Source: Homoserinibacter gongjuensis (lineage in GTDB: Bacteria; Actinomycetota; Actinomycetes; Actinomycetales; Microbacteriaceae). From it: 64,000 nucleotides of DNA. The stretch lies in assembly GCF_030161875.1 (NCBI RefSeq), contig NZ_BSVA01000001.1, positions 2,294,001-2,358,000 on the forward strand, written 5' to 3'. This document shows, piece after piece, positions 30,065 through 40,962 of the stretch. The notes beneath the pieces were generated by a model that was given only the letters and a program-made list of their open reading frames with translations, was not told where the DNA came from and ran no database searches. Each line of letters opens with the position of its first letter. Position 1 is the first letter of the stretch. The translations under genes were made by a program, and so were the position numbers.

Positions 30065-31157
30065 TCAGCGCGGGCGAGCGCGCAGGTACTGCGGAGGCCA
30101 GTAGTCGAGGTCGACGCCGAGCTCGCGGGCGGCGCGCAGCGGGAAGTGCGGGTCGCGCAGCAGTTCGCGACCGAGCATGACCGCATCCGCTCGCCCGTCG
30201 CGGATCACGGCGTCGGCCTGCTGCGGGGTCGTGATGAGGCCGACCGCCGAAACGGGCACGTCGGCGTCGGCGCCGATCTGCTCCGCGAAAGGCACCTGAT
30301 AGCCGGGGCCGAGCGGGATGCGCACGCCACCCACGAGGCCGCCGCTCGAGATGTCGAAGAAGTCGGCTCCGGCGGCCTGCGCCCAGCCGGCGACTTTCGC
30401 GGTCTGCTCGGCATCCCAGCCGTCATCGGCCCAATCGGTCGCGGAGAAGCGCACGAGAACGGGCAGTTCGTCGCCGACGGTGTCGCGCACCGCGCGCACC
30501 ACCTCGAGCAGGAGCCGCGCGCGGTTCTCGAGCGAACCGCCGTAGGCGTCGTCGCGCCGATTCGAGAGGGGAGAGGAACTGGTGGAGCAGGTAGCCGTGT
30601 GCCGCGTGGATCTCGACCAGGCCGAACCCGGCCCGCACGGCGCGCGTCGCCGCATCCGCGAACGCGTGCACGACACCCGGCAGCTCCGAGGCGTCGAGGG
30701 CGCGCGGCGTGGCATAGCCGTCGAACGCGAGCGCCGAGGGCGCGACGGTCTGCCAGCCGCCGTCTGCCGGCGGCACCGAGCCGCTGCGATCTTCGCCCCA
30801 CGGCGCGTAGGTCGACGCCTTGCGCCCCGCATGGGCGAGCTGCATGCCGGGCAGCGCGCCCTGACTCCGCACGAACGCGGCGATCGGCGCCCAGGCGGCC
30901 TCGTGCGCATCCGACCAGATGCCGGTATCGCGCGGCGAGATGCGGCCTTCGGGCGTCACGGCGGTCGCCTCGCTCATCACGACGCCCGCGCCACCGCGCG
31001 CGAGCGAGCCGAGGTGCACGAGGTGCCACTCGTTCGGGATGCCGTCGCGGTCGAGACACGAGTACTGGCACATCGGCGAGACCCACAGCCGGTTGCGCAC
31101 GCTCGTGCCGCCCGCGGCCGTCGTGCGCAGGGTGATCGGGTCGAACAGGCCGGGCAT
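30065..31157 (-). CDS. NADH:flavin oxidoreductase, Old Yellow Enzyme family (YqjM-like)
   Basis: An FMN-dependent ene-reductase of about 364 residues. One site, the run 30568-30571, has lost two bases (C6 read as C4); restoring them gives HQFLSPLSNRRDDAYGGSLE, the normal substrate loop. Other motifs are the N-terminal RNRLWVSPMCQYSC, with the Cys typical of thermophilic-like OYEs, GMQLAHAGRKAS, GFGLVEIHAAHGYL and ADAVMLGRELLRDP. Its start overlaps the stop of the HAD gene by one base (TGATG), so both are on one transcript. It probably reduces activated double bonds in xenobiotics or oxidised lipids. Confidence 0.9.
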
Positions 31158-31780
31158 CAGGACTCCTGGCCGAGCGAGACGAGGAACTCGCGAAGCTGCG
31201 GGGCGTCGGTGAAGACGTGCCCGGTCACCCCGAGGGCGGTCGCGCCGTCGACGTTGACCGCCTTGTTGTCGATGAAAACCATGCTCGCCAGCTCGATGCT
31301 CAACTCGCGCGCGATGTAGCGATAGATCTCCGCATCGGGCTTCAGCAGGCCGAGCTCGGCGCTCACGAACACGCGCTCGAAGAGGGTGGCGAACGGTGCG
31401 TACCGGAAGGGGTCGCCGAAGTCGAAGCCCGCGTTCGAGAGCAGGGCCATGCGGGTGCCGCCATCGTGCAGTTCCTCGAGGATGCGCACGGTCGCGGGCT
31501 CCGCGCTGATCCATCCGCGGAAGTCGATCACCCAGAGCTGCTGGATGGTGGCGAGGTCCCAGCTGACGCCGAGGTCGGCGGCCACCTGTCGCCAATACTC
31601 GATGATCGACAGGCGTCCGTGGTCGAGCAGGTCGCGGTGCCGCCAGTAGACGGGCCAGAACTCCGCGGAGGAGACCCCGGCGGTCGCGACGAGTGCGAGC
31701 TTGTCCTCCTCGCTCTGCGACCTCGAGATCACCTCCCCGTAGTCGAAGACGACGACACGGTTCGGGATGCTGATGGCCAC
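31157..31780 (-). CDS. HAD-superfamily hydrolase
   Basis: A 207-residue haloacid-dehalogenase-like phosphatase. Motif I is VVFDYGEVI, in which the usual second Asp (DxD) is Tyr-Gly-Glu instead. Motif II is LLSNAG, motif III lies around GLLKPDAEIY and motif IV is MVFIDNKAVNV. The DYGEV variant is common in the YihX-like subgroup, which is still active. The substrate is unknown. It is divergent from the NAD(P)HX dehydratase gene with 22 bases between them. Confidence 0.82.
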   Translation of the reverse strand: MAISIPNRVVVFDYGEVISRSQSEEDKLALVATAGVSSAEFWPVYWRHRDLLDHGRLSIIEYWRQVAADLGVSWDLATIQQLWVIDFRGWISAEPATVRILEELHDGGTRMALLSNAGFDFGDPFRYAPFATLFERVFVSAELGLLKPDAEIYRYIARELSIELASMVFIDNKAVNVDGATALGVTGHVFTDAPQLREFLVSLGQES

Positions 31781-31802
31781 CGGCCCAAACTATCGTGGCG
31801 AC

Positions 31803-32623
31803 ATGGACGCACGCTCCGGTCGCAGCTTCGGCCCCGAGGACGCCGCCGCATGGATCGCGGTGCCCGGCCCCGACGACGACAAGTACTCACGCGGGGTGGT
31901 CGGCTTCGTGACCGGTTCGGCGCGCTACCCCGGGGCCGCCGTGCTGGGGGTGGAGGCGGCGCTGCACACCGGCGTCGGCATGGTGCGCTACCTCGGCGCG
32001 GGGCGCCCGCGCCTCGTGCTGCAACGGCGGCCCGAGGCCGTGACAGCCGAGGGCGCGTGCAAGCCTGGGTGGTGGGTTCAGGGCAGGATCCCGAGACCAT
32101 CGACGACGTCGCGGCTGCGGCGCGCGACCGTGCGCTCGGCGATCCGGTTCCGATCGTCATCGATGCCGGCGCGCTCGGTTTCGTGGAGCAGGCGACGGGC
32201 GCGCGCGTTCTCGTGCCGCACGCGGGAGAGCTCGCCCGCCTGCTGCATCGGGAACGCGACGCGATCGCGGCCGACCCTGGGGCATCCGCTCTCGAGGCGG
32301 CGGAGCGCTTCGGCGCGGTCGTGCTGCTGAAGGGCAGCACGAGCTACGTCGCGGATGCCGGCGGCGGCCTGCTCGAGGTGGCGTGCGCCCCGGCGTGGAC
32401 CGCGACCGCGGGCACGGGCGATGCGCTCGCGGGCGTGCTGGGCGCCCTGCTGGCGACCCACGCGCTCGAGCTCGAAGCCGACCCGGGCTGCGCCGCGCCG
32501 CTCGCCGCGACCGCTGCGGTGCTACACGGCCTCGCGGCCCAGCGGGCGAGTCGGGGAGGGCCGTTCACAGTGCTCGGGTTGTGCGCCGAGCTGCCGGGGG
32601 TTGTGCGCGAGTTGCTCACCTGA
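31803..32623 (+). CDS. nnrD: ADP-dependent NAD(P)H-hydrate dehydratase
   Basis: Repairs damaged (hydrated) NAD(P)HX back to NAD(P)H. One repair at 32051-32053 gives 273 residues with ribokinase-like YjeF C-terminal domain motifs: DKYSRGVVGFVTGSARYPGAAVLG, GVGMVRY, LVPHAGELARLL and the ADP/catalytic loop TATAGTGDALAGVLGALLA. The epimerase domain NnrE, often fused at the N-terminus, is absent and not next door, so it must be encoded elsewhere. Confidence 0.9.
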
Positions 32624-32650
32624 CCGTCGCTCCGGGGCGAGGGGCGGGAC

Positions 32651-33385
32651 TCAGGCCGAGAGCCGGGCGAGGAACTCACGCGTTCGCGGCTCGCGAGGAG
32701 CCGCGAAGAGCTCGCGCGCCGGGCCCTCTTCCACCACGACGCCGCCGTCGAGGAACAGCACGCGGTGGGCCACATCCCGCGCGAACGCCATCTCGTGCGT
32801 CGCCATCAGGATCGTCGCCCCGTCGGAGGCCAGCTCGCGCACGAGGTCGAGCACCTCGCCCACGAGCTCCGGGTCGAGCGCCGAGGTGATCTCGTCGAGC
32901 AGCAGCACCTCGGGATCGGTCATGATCGCTCGCGCGATCGCCGCGCGCTGCTGCTGTCCACCCGAGAGGCGATCCGGATGCTCCCGCGCCTTGTCGGCGA
33001 GTCCGATGCGTTCCAGCCACCGCATCGCGCGATCCTCGGCCTCCTGTCGCGGCATCCGGTGCACGCGGCGCGCCGCGAGGGTCACGTTGTCGAGCACCGA
33101 GAGATGCGGGAACAGGTTGTAGTGCTGGAACACCACGCCGAACCGCGCACGCACTCCATCGGCATCCACCCGCGGGTCGGAGATGTCGTCGCCCCCGAGC
33201 AGGATCTGCCCGTCGTCGATCGGCTCGAGCAGGTTGAGGCAGCGCAGCAGGGTCGACTTGCCCGACCCGCTGGGCCCGATGAGGGCGACGACCTCGTTCG
33301 CCTCGAGCTCGAGCGAGATGCCGCGCAGCACCTCCTTGTCGCCGAACGCCTTCCAGATACCGCTCGCGGTCAGCACGGCGCTCAT
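32651..33385 (-). CDS. Polar amino-acid ABC transporter ATP-binding protein
   Basis: 244 residues, intact. Walker A is GPSGSGKST, the Q-loop FQHYNLFPHLSVLDN, the signature LSGGQQQ, Walker B LLLDEIT and the switch ATHEM. It has Ile where GlnM/HisP-type proteins usually have Pro after the catalytic Glu (LDEITSALDPE), a common variant. The ATG overlaps the permease stop, so it follows the permease in an operon of binding protein, permease and ATPase. Confidence 0.92.
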   Translation of the reverse strand: MSAVLTASGIWKAFGDKEVLRGISLELEANEVVALIGPSGSGKSTLLRCLNLLEPIDDGQILLGGDDISDPRVDADGVRARFGVVFQHYNLFPHLSVLDNVTLAARRVHRMPRQEAEDRAMRWLERIGLADKAREHPDRLSGGQQQRAAIARAIMTDPEVLLLDEITSALDPELVGEVLDLVRELASDGATILMATHEMAFARDVAHRVLFLDGGVVVEEGPARELFAAPREPRTREFLARLSA

Positions 33386-34224
33386 ACGATCGACCCCATC
33401 TGCTCGCGCTGCCGCAACCGTGCCGTGTACCAGTCGGTGAGCCGCACCGAGGGGATCGCGAGCAGGATGAACAGGATGCCGGCGACGACGTAGGGCGTGA
33501 AGTTGTAGGTCTGCGCGTTCATGATCTGCGCCGCACGCACGGCGTCGACGGCTCCGAGAATCGAGATCAGTCCGACATCCTTCTGCATGGCGACGAAGTC
33601 GTTCATGAGCGGCGGGGTGATCTTGCGGAACGCCTGCGGCAGCACGACGCGCCGTAACGTCTGCGCGTAGCTCAGCCCGAGGGCACGGGCCGCGAGGCGC
33701 TGCGAGGGGTGCACCGCCTCGATTCCGGCGCGGATGACCTCGGAGACGTAGGCCGAGTAGGTGAGCGTGATGCACAGCGTGCCGAGCACGATCGGGGGCA
33801 CGCGTTCGCCGGTGAGGGTCGGGATGCCGAACCCGAACAGGTAGAGCACGATGATGAACGGCAACCCGCGGAACACGTCGGTGTAGGCGGCCGCGAGCAC
33901 GCGCAGCGGGAAGAACACCGCGCCCGGCAGGGTGCGCAGCGTCGCAAGGAAGAGCGCGCACACCCCGACCGTGACGACCGACATGCCGAGCACCTGCAGG
34001 TTCAGCAGGAAGCCGTCCCACACGCGGGGGAGGGAGCGCAGGGCGACCTCGGGATCGAAGAACGCCGCCTGCACGATCGCCCAGCCGGGTGTGCTCGCAA
34101 GCGTTGCCCAGACGATGACCGCGAACGCGAGGGTCGACGCGATCGCCACGAGCACCGAGCGGCGTTCGCGGCGGCTCCGGAACGCGCGCCGGTCGAGCTC
34201 GAGCTCACTCGGCTGGTGGGTCAC
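33382..34224 (-). CDS. Polar amino-acid ABC transporter permease
   Basis: 280 residues, intact. A charged N-terminus (about 22 residues) precedes roughly six hydrophobic helices. The HisM/GlnP family is shown by FLLNLQVLGMSVV, VFRGLPFIIVLYLFGFG, TYSAYVSEVIRAGIEAV and the EAA loop QRLAARALGLSYAQTLRRVV. It is 40 bases downstream of the binding-protein gene. Confidence 0.92.
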   Translation of the reverse strand: MTHQPSELELDRRAFRSRRERRSVLVAIASTLAFAVIVWATLASTPGWAIVQAAFFDPEVALRSLPRVWDGFLLNLQVLGMSVVTVGVCALFLATLRTLPGAVFFPLRVLAAAYTDVFRGLPFIIVLYLFGFGIPTLTGERVPPIVLGTLCITLTYSAYVSEVIRAGIEAVHPSQRLAARALGLSYAQTLRRVVLPQAFRKITPPLMNDFVAMQKDVGLISILGAVDAVRAAQIMNAQTYNFTPYVVAGILFILLAIPSVRLTDWYTARLRQREQMGSIV

Positions 34225-34264
34225 GGCTCGACGCTAGCCGATGCCGTGACCCCTGCGGGGCGGG

Positions 34265-35103
34265 TCACTTCAGCAGCGTCACGCCCTGGCCCGAACCCAG
34301 CCACTCATCGGTGATCTCGGCGAGCTTGCCGCTGTCGCGCAACGCATCCACCGCCGCGGTGACCTTCGCCGTCAGGGGCGAGTTCTTCGACAGCAGCAGG
34401 CCCCACTCGTCGGGGATGCCGGCGGCAGGCAGCTCACCCACGATGAAGGAGTTCTCGATGTAGACGCCCGTCGCGTAGTACGCGGTGGGCAGATCCAGCA
34501 CGATCGCGTCGATCTGGTTCGCCTTGAGCGCGGCGACGGCATCCTCGTTCGAGTTGTAGAGCTGGGGTGCCACGTTCGGCCGCACGGCCTTCTCGATCGT
34601 GGTGGCGCTCGTCGAGCCCGACATGGCGCCGAGCAGGAGGTCCTTGAGGCCCGCGAGCGTGTCGACGCCGTCAGCCTTGCCGCCCTCGATAGCCACGACC
34701 GCCTGACTGGCCTGGTAGTACGGCGAGGAGAAGTCGACGGCCTGCTTGCGCTCGTCGGTGATCGTGTACTGCTGGATGTTGAAGTCGAAGCCCTTGGGGC
34801 CCGGTGCGATCGCGGCCTCGAAGCTCGTGCGCACCCAGACGACGTCTTCCTTCGCGAAGCCGAGCTCATCCGCCACGGCGTAGGCGACGGCGGCCTCGAA
34901 GCCCTCGCCCGACTCCGGGGTGTCGTCGATCACGTAGGGGAAGTAGGCGGTGTCGCCGGTGGCGACGGTGAGCTTGCCGGGCGTCACGTATCCCTCATCC
35001 GCGTCGCCCGAGGGCGAGGCGCCGGGGAGCTCGCGCAGGCGGCGAGACTCAGGGCGAGAGTGGCGGCGGATGCGACGGCCACCAGGGGACGGATGCGGGA
35101 CAC
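34265..35103 (-). CDS. Amino-acid ABC transporter substrate-binding lipoprotein
   Basis: 279 residues after one repair in the run 35024-35027. The GTG start at 35103 has GGAGG 5 bases upstream and opens a signal peptide with lipobox LSLAAC. Without the repair the signal peptide is lost and a false ATG further upstream would be called. The SBP family 3 fold is shown by FEAAVAYAVADELGF, FDFNIQQYTITDERKQAVDFSSPYY and GKLAEITDEWLG. The preferred amino acid cannot be read from sequence. Confidence 0.9.
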
Positions 35104-35219
35104 GGAACCTCCAGGGTGCTGTGGTCATGAAGGGGAACCCTCCCATCTTCTCCCGCACGCATGCCCCGCGCCGGATGCAGCGTCACTCCGCGTCACGTGG
35201 CCCGATTACGCTGAAGTCC

Positions 35220-36483
35220 ATGACGGATGCGGCGCTGGGCTCCGGCGTCCGCAGCCGGACGCGGGCCGTGCTGACGCATCCGGTCACCCTCTGGGCGGCG
35301 TTCGTGCTCGTGCACCTCGTGCTCGGACTCATCTGCCTCACCCACCCGAGCCTGCCGATGGGCGACGTCACCCTCGTCTACGCGTTCTGGGCGCAGCGCG
35401 GCCTGGATGCCGGCATCTGGGTGGGCATCGACACCTCGTGGGTGTACCCGCTGCTCGCGCTCGTGCCGATGCTGCTCTCGGCGACGTTCGGCTGGACCTT
35501 CTACGCGAGCACCTGGCTGACCCTCGCGATGGCGGTCGACGTCGCGGCCTTCGCTGTGCTGCTGCACCGCGGACGGCCGCATCGTGCCACGGCCGGAGCG
35601 GCGTGGTGGTGGATCGCGTTCCTGGTCGCCGTGGGGCCCGTCGTGCTCGGGCGTATCGACACCTTCGCCACCGCCATCGCGCTTATGGGCGTGCTCGTGA
35701 TCGTCGCGCGTCCGGCGCTCGGTTCCGTGCTGTTGACGGTGGGCGCCTGGATCAAGGTGTGGCCGGCCGCGCTTGTCGCGGGCGCCGCCATCGCGCTGCG
35801 CCAGCGGCTCACCGTGCTGGCGGCGGCGGCCGCCACGACGGCCGTCGTGCTCGTGATCGGGCTGATCCTGGGCGGCAGTTCCACCCTCCTGAGCTTCATC
35901 ACGCAGCAGACCGGCCGTGGACTGCAGATCGAGTCACCCCTCGCGACGCCCGCGATGTGGGCGGCATGGGCGCACGCAGGCCCCTCGATCTACTACGACC
36001 AGGGCATTCTCACCTACCAGTTGCGCGGCCCCGGCACCGAGTTCGCGGCTTCGCTCTCGACCCCGCTCCTCGCCCTCGCCGTCGGGGTGGTCGCCGTGCT
36101 CGGCGTCGTAGGTGCGCGCCGGGGGTCTCGGCCCTTCGCATGCTGCCGCCGTTGCTGCTGGCGCTCACGACGGCGCTCATGCTCTTCAACAAGGTGGGGT
36201 CGCCGCAGTTCGCGGGCTGGCTCGCGGTGCCGGTGATCTTCGGTCTCGTCGCCGCGCGTCGCGGAGGAGGGCGTCGTTCCGGGTGCCTGCCGTGATCGCG
36301 CTCATGATCGGGGTGTTCACGCAGGCGGTGTACCCGTACTGGTACGGGAAGCTTCTGGGGCTCGACACGGTTGTGCTGGTCGCGCTCAGCACGCGCAACG
36401 CCCTCTACCTCGTGCTCTTCGCGTGGGCCGTCGTGGCCCTCGTGCAGGCGGCTCGAACGGACCCGGAACCTCGTGAGTACTGA
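35220..36483 (+). CDS. Polytopic membrane protein, GT87/DUF2029-like
   Basis: 421 residues after repairs at the G runs 36121-36125 and 36269-36271. About ten hydrophobic helices alternate with short loops. A Asp/Arg-containing first loop (DVTLVYAFWAQRGLDAG) and the WIKVWPAAL segment are typical of polyprenyl-phosphate mannosyltransferases of the GT87 group. A role in envelope mannan or lipoglycan synthesis is inferred from family only. Its last codons overlap the start of the MFS gene by 11 bases. Confidence 0.75.
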
Positions 36484-37722
36484 CACCGCATCCGCCCCTC
36501 CACGTCGCTCTCGCCCGCCCGCACCCGCCTCGCGCTGCTCGCGCTCGCGCTCGGCGGGTTCGGCATCGGTTCGACGGAGTTCGTGGCGATGGGCCTGCTG
36601 CCCCAGATCGCGCACGATCTGCTGCCGAGCGCGTGGACGACCTCGCCCGACGACGCGATCGCCCAGGCGGGCGTCGTGATCGGCGCGTACGCGCTCGGCG
36701 TCGTCGTGGGCGCTCCCACGATCGCGATCTTCGCTGCCCGGATGCCGCGGCGCAGCATCCTGCTCGGTCTCGCTGTGCTGTTCACCCTGGGCACCGTTGC
36801 GTCGGCTCTCGCGCCGAACTTCGCCCTCGTCGTGCTCTTCCGCTTCCTCGCAGCGCTCCCGCACGGGGCGTACTTCGGGATCGCTGCTCTCGTCGCCGCC
36901 TCGCTCATGGGGCCGGGCAAACGCGGCCAGGGAGTCGCGCTCGTGCTCTCGGGGCTGACTGTCGCGAACGTCGTGGGCGTGCCGCTCATCACCTTCCTCG
37001 GGCAGCAGGCGGGGTGGCGCGCCGCCTATCTCGTGGTCGCGGCGATCTTCGCGGCGTCGGTGCTCGCGATCCGTCTCACCGTGCCGAAGCAACCGGGGAT
37101 CCGGATGCGACCCCGCGTCGCGAGCTCGGTGCGTTCGCCCGCCCGGCCGTCTGGCTCGCGCTGCTCACCGGCTCGGTGGGCTTTGCCGGCTTCTTCGCCG
37201 TCTACAGCTACGTCGCCCCCTCACGACGGAGGTCACCCAGCTGCCGACCGCCGCGGTGCCGTGGGCGCTCGTGGCGCTCGGGCTCGGCATGACGCTCGGC
37301 AACCTGGTCGGCGGTTGGGCGGCGGATCGCGGCGTACTCCGGGCGCTCTTCGCGAGCTTCGCGGTATTCGCGGTCATGCTGCTCGGGCTCGCGCTCACCG
37401 CGCCGGTGCCCTCGGCCTGTTCGTGTTCCTGTTCGGGGTGGGGGCAGCGGCCGCAGCGCTGTCGCCCGCCATCCAGACGCGGCTCATGGACGTCGCCGGG
37501 GAGAGCCAGACGCTCGCCGCCGCCGTCAACCACTCGGCGCTCAACATCGGCAACGCGCTCGGCGCGTTCCTGGGTGGCGCGGTCATCGCGGCGGGGTGGG
37601 GCTACCTCGCGCCGACCTGGGTCGGGCTGCTGATGTGCGTGCCTGGTGTCGCGCTGGCGCTCGCCGGGGCGGCGGTGTCGCGGCGCGTACCGCCTCCGGC
37701 GATTCGCTCCTCACCCCGCTGA
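36473..37722 (+). CDS. MFS transporter, AraJ/PbuE-type exporter
   Basis: 417 residues once four frameshifts are repaired, near 36500, at 37095-37098, at 37216-37220 and near 37406-37411. This is the most fragmented gene in the window. Twelve hydrophobic helices result. The N-terminal LALGGFGIGSTEFVAMGLLPQIA is the signature of the AraJ/YdhP/chloramphenicol-resistance exporters. The GTG start overlaps the end of the preceding gene. The substrate is unknown. Confidence 0.85.
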
Positions 37723-37732
37723 CGGACCGCGC

Positions 37733-38395
37733 TCAGAAGATCCCGGTGGCCGAGTCCTGGATGAGGATGCCGTCTTGGATCGCGCGGCGTCGCAGGGCCA
37801 CCTTGGTGCCCACGTCGATGCCCGCGACACGGTACTTCTCGCGGATGCGCTTGAGGTAGCTCTTCGCGGTCTCCTCGGAGATGCCCAGCTGATAGGCGAC
37901 CGACTTGACGGGCTCGCCTCCGCCGTAGAGGGCCATCACGCGGCGTTCCTGGGCCGAGAGCTTGGGGGCACCACCGATGTCGGAGGCGTTGATCGCGAGG
38001 TCGAGCTCCGCCGAGATGAAGCTCTCGCCCTGCGACGCCGCGCGGATCGCCTCGACGATCATCGTGGCGTCTTCGCTCTTCACGAGATAGCCGAGCGCGC
38101 CGGCCGCGAGCGCCTCGCGCACGACGTTGGGCTCCGAGTAGGTGCTCATGAGCACCACGCGCGTGCCGGTCGCCTTGAGCGCCGAGATCTTCACGGCGAC
38201 GGGGATGTTGTCTTTGAGGTCGAGGTCGAGCAGCACGACGTCGACGGGGAACGAGGGATGGGTCAGCAGCTCGGGCCAGGTCGTGAGCTCGGCGACCACG
38301 TCGATCTCGTCGGAGGCATTGCGAATCCAGTTCGCGAGCCCGCTCAGGATCATGCGGTGGTCGTCGACCACGGCGAGTCGGATCTGGCCGGCCAT
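37733..38395 (-). CDS. LuxR-family response regulator
   Basis: 220 residues, intact. The receiver domain has acidic DDHR at residues 11-14, the phosphorylation Asp in VVLLDLDL and LVKS near the conserved Lys. The C-terminal LuxR HTH reads LSAQERRVMALYGGGEPVKSVAYQLGISEETAKSYLKRI. It is the last gene of the minus-strand group histidine kinase, membrane protein, regulator. Targets are not evident; the divergent position of neighbours offers no clear regulon. Confidence 0.92.
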   Translation of the reverse strand: MAGQIRLAVVDDHRMILSGLANWIRNASDEIDVVAELTTWPELLTHPSFPVDVVLLDLDLKDNIPVAVKISALKATGTRVVLMSTYSEPNVVREALAAGALGYLVKSEDATMIVEAIRAASQGESFISAELDLAINASDIGGAPKLSAQERRVMALYGGGEPVKSVAYQLGISEETAKSYLKRIREKYRVAGIDVGTKVALRRRAIQDGILIQDSATGIF

Positions 38396-38427
38396 GTGAT
38401 GCTCCTTCGGAACGCGGTGGTGAGGTG

Positions 38428-39686
38428 TCAGACTTCTGCGGGGTTGTCGACCGCTGCTTCGATGTCGACGCGGAGGCTGCCCTCCTCGGTGGTGTCAGAG
38501 TATCGTCCGACCCGTCCGAGTGCGGCCCAGATCGAGGGATCGACACGATTCCGCCGGATGCCGGTGCTCGTGATCGTGATGGGCACGCTGATCTTGTGGT
38601 CGTCGCGCGGCGTCCCCGTGGGGGCCAGCGGGCCGAGCTGCAGGGTGATGCTGCGGTGCGGCGCGGCCTTCTTGCGCGAGTCGCTCACGAGCATCCAGGC
38701 GGCCGCGAGCAGACCGTCCCGCTGGGCCGCGTCGAGCAGGCCCGCGAGTGCCGACTTGTCGACGAGCGTCACCGAGCGACCGAGCATCTCCGACTCGCTC
38801 ACCGCGTGGTAGAGCCAGGTCTCGCGGCGCCCCTCGATGAGGTGCAACCGCAACTCGGTGGCGAGGATGCCGCGAGCGACGCCGTCTTGGGCGTGAGCGG
38901 CAGAGCGGTCTTCTTGGTGGCGATCGAGTCGAGCAGCCGCTCGGCGGCGAGGTCGAGGCGCGCGAGTTCCTCGGATGCCAGCATGCCCACCGCGTAGCGC
39001 GGCGCCGACACGTTGCTCTGCACGAGCACGCGGTCGAGCTCGAGCTGCACCATGCGCCGGTAGCCCTGCACGACGAGCACGCCGATGACGGCAGGAAGCA
39101 CGGCGAAGGCGATCGCGGCCAGTTGCGGTGCCATATGGTCAGCATCGAAGGGGGTGCCGGGCGGGGTGTTCGCGAACATGGCAGCGGCGAGCACGACGCC
39201 GAGCACACCGGCCGAGATGAGCAGCTCGGTTGCCCCGCGCTGGGTCACGACGAGCAGCAGCGCGGCGCCCGCGGCGGTCGCGGCGGTGAGGGTGCGTCCG
39301 AGGTCGTGCAGATTCCAGACGGCCACCAGGTCGAGCGCGACGGTCGCCGCGATACCCGCGAGCACGAGGGCGAACACCCAGTCCGGCATCCGGTCGCCAC
39401 CGACCCGCGACGCGATGACGCTCCCGGCGACCACGAGCAACAGCACGCCCCAGGCGGTCGCCGCGGCGCCGGGAACGGGGTAGCGGTCCCACAGCACGAC
39501 GAACCAGCTGAGACCGTAGACGGCGCGCAAGGCGACGAAGATGTCGGCGCCGAGGGCGAGGAAGGATGCACCGAGGGTCGGGCGCGCGCCGGCGCGGCCG
39601 AGGCGCCGGGCCGTCTTCGAGACGGCCCGAGCCGCTCCCGCGACGACCACGCCGAGCGTGTTCTCCTCGGGGATGCCTGTCGTCAT
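38428..39686 (-). CDS. Membrane protein of unknown function in a two-component operon
   Basis: 419 residues after one repair near 38870. The first 235 residues hold about seven to eight hydrophobic helices; the rest is a soluble domain starting PRYAVGMLASEELARLDLAAE, a helical segment like a dimerisation region, and ending in a mixed domain without HATPase motifs. It overlaps the kinase stop (ATGA) and precedes the response regulator. It looks like a kinase partner or degenerate sensor that lost its catalytic domain. I do not recognise a named family. Confidence 0.7.
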
Positions 39687-40854
39687 CGCGGCACCTCCAG
39701 CACGACGGTCGTGCCTGCACCGGGGGCCGAGAACAGTCGCGCGTTGCCGCCGACCTCGCGCAGCCGGGCGACGACGGATTCGGCGAACCCGAGCCGCGCC
39801 TCGTCGATGTCGGCGAGTTCGAAGCCGACCCCGGCATCCGTGACCATCGCGCGAACCGTGCTCTCGTCATCCGTGATCGTCACGTGAGCCTCGGTGACGC
39901 CCGAGTGCCGACGTACGTTCTCGAGGCATTCAGCGAGGGCGAGCAGGAAGGCGTCGAGAACCTCGCTGGGCAGCAGCACCTGTCCGGTGCCGTGCCAGCT
40001 GACGGTGAGGCCCATGCGTCCGAAGCGCTGCTTGACGGATTCCAGCGTGCGACCGAGCACGGGCTCGGGGTCGCCGCCGGTTCCGAGCTGGTAGCTGCCT
40101 GATGCCTGCGGCGTGGGCGTCGAGCCGAGCCGCAGCTGCCGCAGCAGGCGGGCGTCTTCGGCGGCCTGCTCACGGAGCGCTTCCGGGGTGACGCCGACGC
40201 CGGAGTGGGCGAGCAGCGTGAGGGTGGCCAGCACGGTGTCGTGCAGCAGACGCGCCGACTGTCGGCGCTGAGCCTCGAGCTCGCTCGCCTGACGCTCGGC
40301 GCGGTGGGCTCGGCCGATGCTCGCGATGCGCTTGGCCACCTGCGGCATGCCCGCGGTGACCCACACGCCGATGCCCCCGGCCAGCAGCCAGCCCAGCAGC
40401 AGCAGTCCACCCGTGCGCAACGAGGCTTGGGATGCCGAGGTGAACAGCAACGAGAGCGCGGTCAGCGCGACGAACGCCACGCCGAGCCCGATGATGCGCC
40501 ACGCCGTGCCGGTCAGCACGATCGCCACCGAGGCGAGGGAGCCGGAGATGAGCAGCTGCACCGCCGTCATCCCGCCGAGGCCGAGGGCCGCTTCCCCCAC
40601 CCGGTCGCGACGCCGAGGATGCCGATGCCCGCGAGCAACGTGAGCAGCACCCAGACGGGGTTGCGGCTCATCCCGAGCATGAACTGCGCACCCGCCAGCA
40701 GCAGGTACAGCGTGATGCCGATGCCGAGGGCAGCCGAGCCGTCGACGGCGCCGGGGAGCACGAAGCACAGGGCCGACGCGATCGTGAACCCCAGACCGTA
40801 GGCGCGCGCGGCGCGCTGCAGCACGCGATCGCGTTCTTTCGCGAGCAGGTCCAT
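39683..40854 (-). CDS. Sensor histidine kinase (NarL/DesK-type)
   Basis: 390 residues after one repair in the run 40594-40598. About six N-terminal hydrophobic helices make a membrane sensor. The dimerisation/phosphotransfer motif is RLLHDTVLATLTLL. The ATPase domain shows ALAECLENVRRHSG (N box), VTDAGVGFE (G1) and APGAGTTVVLEVP (G2). It should phosphorylate the LuxR regulator two genes downstream. The input signal is unknown. Confidence 0.88.
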
Positions 40855-40962
40855 GTCGTCGTGCGCCCCCGCATCGCGCGGGGCTCCTCGCCCCCATCGT
40901 GGCAGAAGGGGGCACCCGAATGGGGGAGGGGTCGGCGCGTGTCGCCGAAACCTCACGCGTCG

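Noticed and set aside
36473-37722. Four frameshifts in one MFS gene as a decayed pseudogene
   Set aside because: Each break is a base missing at or beside a G or C run, there are no in-frame stops or deletions, and the same error type is found in essential genes such as aroA, rsgA and argS.
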